Part shown: piece by piece, positions 26,973 through 34,451 of the stretch
How the letters are laid out: each line of letters starts with the position of its first letter
How positions within the stretch are numbered: position 1 is the stretch's first letter
DNA from: JAAYBF01 sp963716445
GTDB taxonomy: Bacteria; Actinomycetota; Thermoleophilia; Solirubrobacterales; Thermoleophilaceae
Direction: 5' to 3'
Assembly: GCA_963716445.1 (NCBI GenBank)
Contig: OY970313.1
Location: 1,178,001-1,242,000, forward strand
DNA length: 64,000 bases
Notes under the pieces: generated by a model
Seen by the model: the letters and a program-made list of their open reading frames with translations, nothing else
Database searches by the model: none
Told to the model about the DNA's origin: nothing
Made by a program: the position numbers and the translations under genes

Positions 26973-27020
26973 CCGGATCGGCCCACCGAGGGCGCGTTCG
27001 GTGTGATGGGACCGATCCGG
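26973..27020 (+). terminator. long hairpin between pilB and pilT
   Basis: CCGGATCGG (26973-26981) pairs with CCGATCCGG (27012-27020). Inside it CACCGA (26984-26989) pairs with TCGGTG, giving a stem of about 15 bp. There is no U-tract. It could terminate or partly insulate pilB from pilT, or protect an mRNA 3' end. A smaller hairpin, CTGAC-TCC-GTCAG, follows at 27054-27066. Confidence 0.55.
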
Positions 27021-27106
27021 CTGCGCTCCTCCCGTTGGTGATCGTCGATCGGTCTGACTCCGTCAGGACTCAGGTGTCGGTAGTCGGTTGCCGATAGGGG
27101 CCCGGT

Positions 27107-28180
27107 ATGGACTTCGACTTCGCGGACGTTCTGATCCAGGTGATGGAGCGCGGCGCGTCCGACCTTCATCTGACCGCCGGCTCGCCGCCGATGGTGCGCG
27201 AGCGCGGCAAGCTGAACGCGCTCGACTACCCGGCGATGGACCCGACGACCGTTCGCGAGGTCGTCTACTCGATCCTCACCAACGACCAGCGCCAGCGGCT
27301 CGAGACTGACTGGCAGATCGACTTCGCCTACTCGATCCCGGGTCGCGCCCGCTTCCGCGTCAACGCCTACTTCCAGCGCGCGTCGCTCGGCGCCGCGTTC
27401 CGCCTGATCCCCCAGGAGATGCCGCGGCTCGACGACCTCGGCCTGCCGTCGACGCTGCGCGAGTTCACCAAGAAGCCGCGCGGCTTCGTGCTCGTCACCG
27501 GTCCGACCGGCTCGGGCAAGTCGACGACGCTCGCCTCGATGCTCGACCTGATCAACGAGGAGCGCCAGGAGCACATCATGACCGTCGAGGATCCGATCGA
27601 GTTCCTCCACGGGCACAAGCGCTGCATCGTCAACCAGCGCGAGGTCGGCGCCGACGCGCAGAGCTTCGCGCTCGCGCTGAAGGCGGCGCTGCGCCAGGAC
27701 CCGGACGTGATCCTCGTCGGCGAGATGCGCGACCTCGAGACGATCTCGACCGCGCTGACCGCCGCTGAGACCGGCCACCTCGTCTTCGCGACGCTGCACA
27801 CGCAGGACACCTCGCAGACGATCGACCGCATCGTCGACGTGTTTCCCCCCGCGCAGCAGCATCAGGTGCGGATGCAGCTGTCGGTCGCCCTGCAGGGCAT
27901 CGTGACGCAGCAGCTGCTGCCGACGGCCGACGGCGCGGGCCGCGTCGCCGCGACCGAGGTGCTGGTGCCCACGGGCGGGATCCGCAACCTGATCCGCGAG
28001 GGCAAGACGCATCAGATCTACTCGGCGCTGCAGACCGGCGCCACCCACGGCATGCAGACAATGGACGCGTCGCTCGCCGACCTCGTGCGCCGCAACAAGA
28101 TCACCCGGGAGCTGGCCGAGGCGCGCGCCGCGGCGCCCGAGGAGCTACGCCGCCTGATGGGCAGCGTGAGGGTCGCGTAG
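27107..28180 (+). CDS. pilT: type IV pilus retraction ATPase PilT
   Basis: A 357-residue PilT ATPase. Signatures are ASDLHLTAGSPPMVRERG near the N-terminus, Walker A GPTGSGKSTTLASM near 133, the Asp box TVEDPIEFLH, Walker B LRQDPDVILVGEMRD, and the PilT-specific AIRNLIREGKTHQ-type C-terminal region (here GGIRNLIREGKTHQIYSAL). It powers pilus retraction and twitching. TAGGGG lies 6 nt before the ATG and no ribosome binding site is seen, so it may be transcribed separately from pilB. pilC starts 3 nt after its stop. Confidence 0.96.
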   Translation: MDFDFADVLIQVMERGASDLHLTAGSPPMVRERGKLNALDYPAMDPTTVREVVYSILTNDQRQRLETDWQIDFAYSIPGRARFRVNAYFQRASLGAAFRLIPQEMPRLDDLGLPSTLREFTKKPRGFVLVTGPTGSGKSTTLASMLDLINEERQEHIMTVEDPIEFLHGHKRCIVNQREVGADAQSFALALKAALRQDPDVILVGEMRDLETISTALTAAETGHLVFATLHTQDTSQTIDRIVDVFPPAQQHQVRMQLSVALQGIVTQQLLPTADGAGRVAATEVLVPTGGIRNLIREGKTHQIYSALQTGATHGMQTMDASLADLVRRNKITRELAEARAAAPEELRRLMGSVRVA

Positions 28181-28183
28181 CCG

Positions 28184-29398
28184 ATGAGCACCTTCGCCTT
28201 CAAGGCCCTCGACGTCGCCGGCATCCCGACGCGCGGCGAGGTCGACGCCGACGACAAGCAGGTCGTCGTCTCGCAGCTGCGCGCACGCGGCCTGACTGTC
28301 CTCGACATCGAGGAGCAGAAGCCGACCGACGTCGGCGACATCTTCGCCCGCTTCAAGCGGGTCAAGGCCGAGGAGCTGACGATCGCCACGCGCCAGCTCT
28401 CGACGATGGTCTCGTCCGGCATGACGCTGCTGCGCTCGTTCTACGTGCTCGAGGAGCAGACCGAGAACGACAAGCTGCGCGACACCTTCACGGCGGTCCG
28501 CAAGGACGTCGAGGCCGGCCTGTCGCTGTCCTCGGCGCTCGGCCGTCACCCCGACGTCTTCAACGACCTCTACGTGGCGATGGTCGCCGCGGGGGAGTCG
28601 GGCGGCATCCTCGAGTCGACGCTGCTGCGCGTCGCCGACCAGCTCGAGAAGGACGACGCCCTGCGACGCCAGATCAAGGCGGCGATGATCTACCCGGGGC
28701 TGATCGCCAGCTTCGCCGGCATCGTGCTGATCGCCCTTGTCAGCTTCCTCGTACCGGTGTTCGAGAAGATCTTCATGGACTTCGGCGGCGACCTGCCGCC
28801 GATGACCAAGTTCACGGTCTGGCTCTCGCACATGTTCACCCAGCGGTGGTACATGGTCATCCTCTTCTTCGTCGGGCTCGTGTACACGTTCCGCAAGTGG
28901 AAGGGCTCGGAGCGCGGGCGGCTGCAGTGGGACCGCTTCAAGCTGAAGATCCCGATGAAGATCGGCGACATCGTGCAGAAGGTGGCGCTCGCGCGCTTCT
29001 CGCGCACGTTCTCGGGCCTGGTGGCCGCCGGCGTACCGATGCTCGAGGCGATCGACATCACAGGGCGCACCTCCGGCAACCGCGTGGTCGAGCTGGCGAT
29101 GGACGACGTCGAGAAGTCGGTCCGCAAGGGCGGGACGCTCGCCGCGCCGATGCGACAGACGCCCGAGGCGTTCCCGATCATGGTCACCCAGATGATCGGG
29201 GTCGGCGAGGAGACCGGCGCGCTCGAGCAGATGCTGTCGAAGATCGCCGACTTCTACGAGGACCAGGTGGCGGCGTCGCTGAAGGCGCTCACCTCGATCC
29301 TCGAGCCGATCATGATCATGATGGTCGGCGCGATCGTCGGCTTCATCGTCATCTCGATGTACCTGCCGATGTTCCAGGTCTACGACCAGATCCGCTAG
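28184..29398 (+). CDS. pilC: type IV pilus platform protein PilC
   Basis: A 404-residue inner-membrane protein with two GspF domains (about 68-190 and 270-395) and three membrane helices. Segments typical of PilC are LTIATRQLSTMVSSGMTLL, MVAAGESGGILESTL, KVALARFSRTFSGLVAAGVP and MIGVGEETGALEQML. It is the platform on which PilB and PilT act. It closes the first pilus block; the last bases overlap the convergent csoR gene by 4 bp. Confidence 0.95.
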   Translation: MSTFAFKALDVAGIPTRGEVDADDKQVVVSQLRARGLTVLDIEEQKPTDVGDIFARFKRVKAEELTIATRQLSTMVSSGMTLLRSFYVLEEQTENDKLRDTFTAVRKDVEAGLSLSSALGRHPDVFNDLYVAMVAAGESGGILESTLLRVADQLEKDDALRRQIKAAMIYPGLIASFAGIVLIALVSFLVPVFEKIFMDFGGDLPPMTKFTVWLSHMFTQRWYMVILFFVGLVYTFRKWKGSERGRLQWDRFKLKIPMKIGDIVQKVALARFSRTFSGLVAAGVPMLEAIDITGRTSGNRVVELAMDDVEKSVRKGGTLAAPMRQTPEAFPIMVTQMIGVGEETGALEQMLSKIADFYEDQVAASLKALTSILEPIMIMMVGAIVGFIVISMYLPMFQVYDQIR

Positions 29399-29673
29399 CG
29401 CCGGCGCATCAGCCGGCCGACGGCGGCCATCAGCTCGTCGGTGAGCCGCTCCGACTCCCCGTCCACGCCGCCGACGACGCAGTGACGCGCGTGGTCGTCG
29501 AGCAGGCCGAGCGCGACCTTGTCGAGCGCGGCCTGGACAGCCGAGATCTGGGTGACGACGTCGATGCAGTAGCGATCCTCGTCGACCATCCGCGAGACGC
29601 CCCGGACCTGGCCCTCGATGCGACGCAGGCGGGTCTGGAGCTTGTCCTTCTCAGCGCTGTAACCGTGAGCCAT
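29395..29673 (-). CDS. csoR: copper-sensing repressor, CsoR family
   Basis: A 92-residue all-helical DUF156 protein. C36 (DEDRYCIDV), H61 and C65 (DDHARHC) match the Cu(I) ligand set C36-H61-C65 of Mycobacterium CsoR at the same numbering, so a copper sensor is more likely than an FrmR or nickel sensor. When copper binds, CsoR leaves its operator. A fitting palindrome lies just upstream at 29683-29710, shared with the divergent DUF4396 gene. TACGAT lies 6 nt before the ATG. Confidence 0.9.
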   Translation of the reverse strand: MAHGYSAEKDKLQTRLRRIEGQVRGVSRMVDEDRYCIDVVTQISAVQAALDKVALGLLDDHARHCVVGGVDGESERLTDELMAAVGRLMRRR

Positions 29674-29679
29674 GGGTAC

Positions 29680-29685
29680 ATCGTA
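29680..29685 (-). promoter_or_regulatory. -10 element of csoR, leaderless
   Basis: On the minus strand TACGAT lies 6 nt before ATG 29673 and overlaps the edge of the CsoR-type operator. Confidence 0.5.
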
Positions 29686-29710
29686 GCAATACCCCCCAGG
29701 GGTATGCTAC
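29683..29710. promoter_or_regulatory. CsoR-type operator
   Basis: GTAGCAATACCCC and GGGGTATGCTAC form an imperfect inverted repeat around CCA; the arms differ by one inserted A. It resembles the G/C-tract palindromes bound by CsoR proteins and covers the promoters of both csoR and the DUF4396 gene. This supports autoregulation and copper-induced expression of both. Confidence 0.75.
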
Positions 29711-29713
29711 GGT
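29708..29713 (+). promoter_or_regulatory. -10 element of the DUF4396 gene, leaderless
   Basis: TACGGT lies 7 nt before ATG 29721 and overlaps the last bases of the CsoR operator. Confidence 0.5.
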
Positions 29714-29720
29714 CTCGGCC

Positions 29721-30377
29721 ATGGAGTCTCAAGGGCACGCCGAGCACAGCCACGAGCACAGCCACCATCACGGCCCCCTGCCGACCTCGGGCAGGGCGCT
29801 CGACCAGGTCGCGTTCAGCGCCACGCTGCACTGCCTCACCGGCTGCGCGATCGGCGAGGTCGTCGGAATGGTCGTCGGCACCGCGCTCGGATTCTCCGAC
29901 TGGGGGACCGTCGCCCTGGCCGTCGCCCTGGCCTTCCTGTTCGGCTACATGCTCACCAGCCTGCCGCTGCTGCGCGCTGGCATGGCGCTCGCCACGGTGG
30001 TCCCGATAGCCCTCGCCACGGACACCTTCAGCATTGCGACGATGGAGGTCGTCGACAACGCGATCATGCTCGCCGTTCCGGGGGCGATGGAGGCCGGCGC
30101 CGGCGACGTCCTGTTCTGGGGCGCCCTGTCGGTCGCGCTGGTGATCGCCGGCGTCGTGGCGTTTCCCGTCAACCGCTGGCTGATCGCCCGCGGCCGCGGA
30201 CACGCGGTGCTGCACGAGACCGGCATCCACGGCGGCCCGTCGACGCGCACCGTGGCGGCGATCGCCGCGGTCGCGGCGGTCTTCGGGACCGCCGTGCTGC
30301 TTGCCGAGGCGCTCGGCTCGGACGAGGAGAGCAAGACCCACGAGCCGGGGCACGGGTCCGTCGAGACCCCGGGTTAG
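29721..30377 (+). CDS. DUF4396 membrane protein, His-rich N-terminus
   Basis: A 218-residue membrane protein with about five helices. Residues 5-18 form a histidine-rich head (HAEHSHEHSHHHG). The conserved DUF4396 segment FSATLHCLTGCAIGEVVG is at about residues 34-51, with FPVNRWLIARGRGH later. The function of the family is not established. The His-rich head, the paired cysteines and the shared CsoR operator suggest copper export, sequestration or tolerance, but no transport motif is visible. The nearest non-regulatory neighbour, a VOC protein, seems unrelated. Confidence 0.8.
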   Translation: MESQGHAEHSHEHSHHHGPLPTSGRALDQVAFSATLHCLTGCAIGEVVGMVVGTALGFSDWGTVALAVALAFLFGYMLTSLPLLRAGMALATVVPIALATDTFSIATMEVVDNAIMLAVPGAMEAGAGDVLFWGALSVALVIAGVVAFPVNRWLIARGRGHAVLHETGIHGGPSTRTVAAIAAVAAVFGTAVLLAEALGSDEESKTHEPGHGSVETPG

Positions 30378-30392
30378 CGGCTAACGCGCGAG

Positions 30393-30398
30393 TAGCCT
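30393..30398 (+). promoter_or_regulatory. -10 element of the VOC gene, leaderless
   Basis: TAGCCT lies 7 nt before GTG 30406 without a ribosome binding site. Confidence 0.5.
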
Positions 30399-30405
30399 GG
30401 AGGCC

Positions 30406-31284
30406 GTGACGGAGCCGGCCGATCGCGACACGAGCATGGGATCGGTGGCGCTCACCGTGCGTGACCTCGATCGCGCTCAGGAGTTCTACGAGCGCGTCGT
30501 CGGGATGCGGGAGCTCGGCGGGGACGGTGCCGCGGCGCGGCTCGGGACGGAGGAGGGGCGCCCGCTCGTCGAGCTGGTGGCCGATGCGCGCGCGCCGACG
30601 AGGCCTCCGCGCACGACGGGCCTCTTCCACCTGGCGATCCTCGTGCCCGACCGCGCCGAGCTGGCGCGCTCGCTACGCCGGCTGATCGAAGGCCGCTGGC
30701 CGCTCGCGGGCGCGTCGGACCACCTCGTCAGCGAGGCGATCTACCTCGGCGATCCCGAGGGCAACGGCATCGAGATCTACAGCGATCGGCCGCGCGCGAG
30801 CTGGCGCCGCGAGGGCGGGGAGCTCCAGATGGCCACGCTTCCGCTCGACCTCCGCGGCGTGATGGCGGAGCTGGACGGAGGCGACGGCCCGCCAGAGGGG
30901 CCTGACGGCGGCCTACCGCCCGGCGCCCGCATCGGCCACGTCCATCTCAACGTCGCCGACCTCGACGCAGCGGAGGCCTTCTACGGCGATCTGCTCGGCC
31001 TCGACGTCACGGCGCGCGGATATCCGGGCGCCCTGTTCCTCTCGGCTGGCGGCTACCACCATCACGTCGGGCTCAACACCTGGCGCGGCGAGGGGGCGCC
31101 GCCCCCGCCCGGGGGCGCCGCCGGCTTGCGCTCATTCGAGCTGGTCCTGCCCAGCAGGGAGTCATGGCAAGGCGCGGTCGGCCGCCTGCGGGAAGCTGGC
31201 GTCGAGCTGACGGAGGCCGATGGCGCCGTGCTCGCGCACGACCCGTCGCGCAACCCGGTGCGGCTCAGCGTCGCCGCGGCCTGA
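30406..31284 (+). CDS. two-domain VOC (glyoxalase/dioxygenase) protein
   Basis: A 292-residue protein with two vicinal-oxygen-chelate domains (about 8-130 and 175-290), laid out like B. subtilis CatE-type 'catechol 2,3-dioxygenase' proteins. Domain 2 keeps likely metal ligands: H in GHVHLNVADLDAA, H in YHHHVGLNTW and E in FELVLPS. Domain 1 begins GSVALTVRDL, without the first ligand. The real substrate is unknown, since many proteins with this label do not cleave catechols. It stands alone between the copper locus and a terminator. Confidence 0.8.
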   Translation: MTEPADRDTSMGSVALTVRDLDRAQEFYERVVGMRELGGDGAAARLGTEEGRPLVELVADARAPTRPPRTTGLFHLAILVPDRAELARSLRRLIEGRWPLAGASDHLVSEAIYLGDPEGNGIEIYSDRPRASWRREGGELQMATLPLDLRGVMAELDGGDGPPEGPDGGLPPGARIGHVHLNVADLDAAEAFYGDLLGLDVTARGYPGALFLSAGGYHHHVGLNTWRGEGAPPPPGGAAGLRSFELVLPSRESWQGAVGRLREAGVELTEADGAVLAHDPSRNPVRLSVAAA

Positions 31285-31289
31285 AAGCA

Positions 31290-31323
31290 CACCCGACGCT
31301 GCAGGGGGCCACAGCGCCGGGTG
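31290..31323. terminator. bidirectional hairpin terminator
   Basis: CACCCG-a-CGCTG and CAGCG-c-CGGGTG form an 11-bp stem with one internal mismatch and a 10-nt loop, between two convergent genes. On the minus strand it is followed by TGCTTT. Confidence 0.65.
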
Positions 31324-31334
31324 CTCGTTCGAGG

Positions 31335-31904
31335 TTAGCGGCCCGCTTCCCGACGGCTCGCCGCGTCGCCGGGAGGCTGCGTCGCCGACCGGCCGCGCTG
31401 GCCGCGCCGGTCGCGATCGGCTCGCGCGGGGGCGCCGAGGCGCTCGCGGGCGGGCACGACCTTCAGCGTCCCGAGCGTCGAGGAGGTCGCGTCGGAGGCC
31501 GCGGGGCGCAGGACGATCCGGTACCTGCCGCCCGCGCCGACGAGCACGTCGAAGCGGGCCGGGGTGAGCGGCTCCGCCGGCTGGGTGAGGCCGAGGCCCG
31601 GGATGTCGACCTGGCCCGGGGCGTCGACCTCGACCAGCAGCGTCGCCGGACGCCCCTGCTCGAGCGCACGGGTCTGCGGCTTGGCGCGGGCGCGGAACCT
31701 GACGGTCGTCGGGCGGGCCGGCGACGCGCCGGGTCGCGGCACGGCCGAGGAGGCGGTGTCGCCGCCGGCGCGGGCGTCGCTCGACCGCCGGTCCTTCTGG
31801 TCGGCGCCGCGGTCGTCGCGCTCAGGCGGACGCGCTATCGAGCTGGCGATCGCCGCCAGGCCGAGCACTATCGCGAACAGCAGGAGGGCGCGCCGGAGCT
31901 CCAC
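31335..31904 (-). CDS. membrane-anchored secreted protein, unknown function
   Basis: A 189-residue protein starting at GTG 31904. Residues 2-20 form a hydrophobic signal or anchor segment (LLLFAIVLGLAAIASSIA), followed by a charged low-complexity linker. About 70-160 is a strand-rich domain (TLLVEVDAPGQVDIPGLGL, FDVLVGAGGRYRIVL) resembling a small Ig-like or cupredoxin-type fold without obvious metal ligands. The tail is Arg-rich. TACCAT lies 7 nt before the start. It overlaps the 3' end of the glycosyltransferase gene by 83 bp in another frame. No family assigned. Confidence 0.6.
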   Translation of the reverse strand: MELRRALLLFAIVLGLAAIASSIARPPERDDRGADQKDRRSSDARAGGDTASSAVPRPGASPARPTTVRFRARAKPQTRALEQGRPATLLVEVDAPGQVDIPGLGLTQPAEPLTPARFDVLVGAGGRYRIVLRPAASDATSSTLGTLKVVPARERLGAPARADRDRRGQRGRSATQPPGDAASRREAGR

Positions 31905-33084
31905 GGCGCCGATGGTATTGGCGCAGCGCTCGCGGGCGGTACAGCGCCAGCGCGAGTCCGGCGGCGAGCGGCAACGTCCAGGCCACGTAGCCGGCGAACA
32001 GCAGCGGCGCGGCGTCGGCGGAGCCGTTGAAGACCTGGGTCTGCGCCGGCCAGAAGCTGAGGCCGAGCAGGATCGCGACGGCCAGCGACAGGTACGGCAC
32101 ACCCGGCCGCCGAACGGTCTCCCAGGCCAGCAGCGAGAGGAAGAACGGCACGTGGTAGTAGTCGTTGTCCCAGTTGTCGAGCAGGCAGCGGAGCAGGAAG
32201 AGCAGCGCCAGTAGCAGCAGCGCGTCGTCGGCTCGGCGGTCCGGCCTCAGCCAGAGCAGAGCCGACAAGGGGAGGGCGGCGGCGACGATCAGCGGATGCG
32301 AGATCGTCGCCACCCACTCCGGGCCGATCCAGCGACTGCCGCCGCCGGGGATCGTTGTGAGATCGGCCAGCGGCCACCAGACGTTCCACGGCGTCGTCGA
32401 GGCGGCGGCGGAGGTCTGGCCGGCGGCGCCCTCCGCCACCGCGGCGAACCCGTCGAGGTCGGCGACGACGAGCGGTAGCGTCAGCACGGCTGCGACGGCG
32501 CCTGCCGTCGCGGCCAGCGCCAGCCGCCGGCTCGGCGTCGCCAGCAGAGCCGGCAGCACCGCCAGCAGCGCCCACTGCTTCGTCGCCAGCGCCAACCCGA
32601 GCAGGATCCCCGCCGTCAGCTCGCGCTCGCGCAGGGCGGCGACGACCGCGCCGACGCAGAGCGCCCCGGCGAGCAGCTCCTCGGGATGACCCCAGTGAAG
32701 CGCCCTGAACGTCAGGGGGTTGATCACCGCCAGTCCCGCGACGAGTCCCTGGACGGCCGGCGGCTGCCCGCGGTCGGCCGCGATCCGGGCGAGCGCCAGG
32801 CCGAGCGCCACCGTGGCCAGCAGGCAAGGCAGCGCGCCGGCGAAGTAGACGGTGTCGATGCTCTCGTCGAAAACCGCCGCCACGAACGGCGCGCGAACGA
32901 TCACCGAGAAGCTTCCCATCAAGGGCTGGTTGGCGAAGAAGGAGCCCAGATCCCAACGCGCGAGAGCGTCGATTGCCGTGCCGGCGTCGCTGAAGTAGTC
33001 CAGGCCGGCCTCCATCGCCGCTCCCGCTCGCAGCGAGAGCACGAGCACGGCGACCACGGCGGCCAGGGTGAGCGCGCGGCCCAT
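31822..33084 (-). CDS. polytopic GT87-like membrane glycosyltransferase
   Basis: A 420-residue membrane protein with about ten helices. It has an acidic pair early after the first helix (LDYFSDAGTAIDALARWD), and the motif HWGHPEELLAGAL followed by ALATKQWALLAVLPALL, which matches the GT87/DUF2029 class of polyprenyl-phosphate-sugar mannosyl/arabinosyltransferases. The long second external loop (about 245-290) is typical. A cell-envelope glycan target is likely, and pilin glycosylation is conceivable since pilin genes start 217 bp away on the other strand, but this is only proximity. Confidence 0.7.
   Translation of the reverse strand: MGRALTLAAVVAVLVLSLRAGAAMEAGLDYFSDAGTAIDALARWDLGSFFANQPLMGSFSVIVRAPFVAAVFDESIDTVYFAGALPCLLATVALGLALARIAADRGQPPAVQGLVAGLAVINPLTFRALHWGHPEELLAGALCVGAVVAALRERELTAGILLGLALATKQWALLAVLPALLATPSRRLALAATAGAVAAVLTLPLVVADLDGFAAVAEGAAGQTSAAASTTPWNVWWPLADLTTIPGGGSRWIGPEWVATISHPLIVAAALPLSALLWLRPDRRADDALLLLALLFLLRCLLDNWDNDYYHVPFFLSLLAWETVRRPGVPYLSLAVAILLGLSFWPAQTQVFNGSADAAPLLFAGYVAWTLPLAAGLALALYRPRALRQYHRRRGAPARPPAVRDSARPGGDRQLDSASA
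31912..31917 (-). promoter_or_regulatory. -10 element, leaderless, inside the upstream gene
   Basis: On the minus strand TACCAT lies 7 nt before GTG 31904. The promoter would lie inside the end of the glycosyltransferase gene. Confidence 0.4.
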
Positions 33085-33170
33085 GGAGCGGACATCGGCG
33101 CCCGCCGCAAGCCGCTTGAGGGCTGCACCGGCGGGCTTCAGCGGGCCGGTCCGTGGACGGATATCCGAGG

Positions 33171-33260
33171 GGCAGACTCGAAGATTCCCTCAAGGAAGCG
33201 ACCGCGGGCGTCGATCAGTGCCAAGCCAGAGGACCACGGGGCTACCGCGGCGACTGGCAC
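33171..33260 (+). other. possible structured leader of the pilin operon
   Basis: The 217 bp before the first pilin carry several small stems: TTCC/GGAA (33185-33197), CGAC/GTCG (33200-33214), and GTGCCA (33218-33223) with TGGCAC (33255-33260). GCCAG/CTGGC competes with the last stem. Its position fits a regulated 5' leader, and pilin genes in some bacteria have cyclic-dinucleotide riboswitches. I could not align it convincingly to the GEMM consensus. Confidence 0.25.
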
Positions 33261-33301
33261 CCAGACAAAACCCAGTCACCTCTCACAAGGAGAAGACTCA
33301 C

Positions 33302-33748
33302 ATGCTGCGGAAGCTCCGCAATCGAATTCACAACGAGGAGAAGGGCTTCACGCTCATCGAGCTCCTCGTCGTGATTCTCATCATCGGAATCTTGGCGGCG
33401 ATCGCGCTGCCGGCCTTCCTTGGGCAGCGCGCCAAGGGCCAGGACGGTGAGGCGAAGTCCAACGCCAGGAACATGGTCTCGCAGGTCGAGTCGTGCTACT
33501 CGCAGAAGCAGAGCTACACCAACTGCGTCAGCGCGACCGATCTCGGCAACACGGGCCTGACGATCGGCACCGATCCGGGTGAGGTCAACGTGACGTCCGA
33601 CGACGGCGGCGACGGTTACACGATCGTCGGCTACTCGAAGTCCGACAACACGTTCACGATCGCCAAGGACGGCCCGACCGGGGCGACCAGCAGGTCGTGC
33701 ACCGACGACGGCGCGCCCAACGGTGGCTGCGACGGCACCAGCTGGTAG
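33302..33748 (+). CDS. pilA: type IV pilin, copy 1
   Basis: A 148-residue prepilin. The leader MLRKLRNRIHNEEKG is cut by PilD before FTLIELLVVILIIG; Glu5 of the mature protein is present. The helix continues into PAFLGQRAKGQDGEAKSNARN. Four cysteines (ESCYSQKQSYTNC and RSCTDDGAPNGGC) could form a mid-protein and a C-terminal disulfide loop. ACAAGGAGAAG gives a clear ribosome binding site 7 nt upstream. The next gene is a near-identical copy. This is a likely major pilin. Confidence 0.95.
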   Translation: MLRKLRNRIHNEEKGFTLIELLVVILIIGILAAIALPAFLGQRAKGQDGEAKSNARNMVSQVESCYSQKQSYTNCVSATDLGNTGLTIGTDPGEVNVTSDDGGDGYTIVGYSKSDNTFTIAKDGPTGATSRSCTDDGAPNGGCDGTSW

Positions 33749-33772
33749 GCGCCGCTCGTAGCTGATTCGTTC

Positions 33773-33802
33773 GAGGAGGCGGGCCTGACGGCCCGCCTCC
33801 TC
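33773..33802 (+). terminator. strong hairpin between the two pilin genes
   Basis: GAGGAGGCGGGC and GCCCGCCTCCTC form a perfect 12-bp stem with loop CTGACG, followed by GCGTTTC and then the ribosome binding site of the second pilin. It could cause partial termination or stabilise the upstream pilin mRNA so the two copies are made in unequal amounts. Confidence 0.65.
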
Positions 33803-33823
33803 GCGTTTCAAAGGAGGAAGCAC

Positions 33824-34270
33824 ATGCTGGGCAAGCTCCACAATCGAGCTCGCAGGGAGGAGAAGGGCTTCACGCTCATCGAGCTCCTCGTCGTGATTCT
33901 GATCATCGGAATCTTGGCGGCGATCGCGCTGCCGGCCTTCCTTGGGCAGCGCGCCAAGGGCCAGGACGGTGAGGCGAAGTCCAACGCGAGGAACATGGTC
34001 TCGCAGGTCGAGTCGTGCTACACGCAGAAGCAGAGCTACACCAACTGCGTCGGCGAGGCCGAGCTGAACCCGACGGGCCTGAGCATCGGCACCGATCCGG
34101 GTGAGGTCAACGTGACGTCCGAGGACGGCGGCGACGGTTACACGATCGTCGGCTACTCGAGGTCAGAGAACACGTTCACGATCGCCAAGGACGGCCCGAC
34201 CGGAGCGACCACCAGGTCGTGCACCGACGACGGCGCATCCAACGGCGGTTGCGACGGCACCAGCTGGTAG
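33824..34270 (+). CDS. pilA: type IV pilin, copy 2
   Basis: A 148-residue prepilin almost identical to copy 1 through residue 75 (leader, GFTLIELL helix, GQRAKGQDGEAKSNARN, ESCYTQKQSYTNC). The differences cluster in one loop (GEAELNPTGLSIG against SATDLGNTGLTIG) and a few scattered positions; the last 50 residues match closely. The DNA is almost unchanged over the first 200 bp, so the duplication is recent or maintained by gene conversion. The ribosome binding site AAAGGAGG (33810-33817) is very strong, so this copy may be the better translated one. Confidence 0.95.
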   Translation: MLGKLHNRARREEKGFTLIELLVVILIIGILAAIALPAFLGQRAKGQDGEAKSNARNMVSQVESCYTQKQSYTNCVGEAELNPTGLSIGTDPGEVNVTSEDGGDGYTIVGYSRSENTFTIAKDGPTGATTRSCTDDGASNGGCDGTSW

Positions 34271-34286
34271 GTCCCTGACGCCGCGG

Positions 34287-34308
34287 GGGCGGGCTCTCTA
34301 GCCCGCCC
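34287..34308 (+). terminator. hairpin after the second pilin
   Basis: GGGCGGGCT and AGCCCGCCC form a 9-bp stem with loop CTCT, 17 nt after the stop codon. No U-tract follows. It probably limits readthrough from the highly expressed pilins into the minor-pilin genes. Confidence 0.55.
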
Positions 34309-34451
34309 TCCGGCGGCACGGGGAAGCGGCCACGAGCGCGAGCCGCGTGTCGAACGACGGCGCTCCACCTGACGTCGCATCCGGCGTCGGCGCGAGGCTC
34401 TGTTTCGCAAGAGCCCATCAAGTTTGCGCCGTTCTGGCCGATGCGGAAGCG

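Noticed and set aside
33171..33260. GEMM (cyclic di-GMP) riboswitch call before pilA
   Set aside because: Short words such as AAGCC and GGGGCTACCG recall the consensus, but the tetraloop hairpin and its receptor could not be placed.
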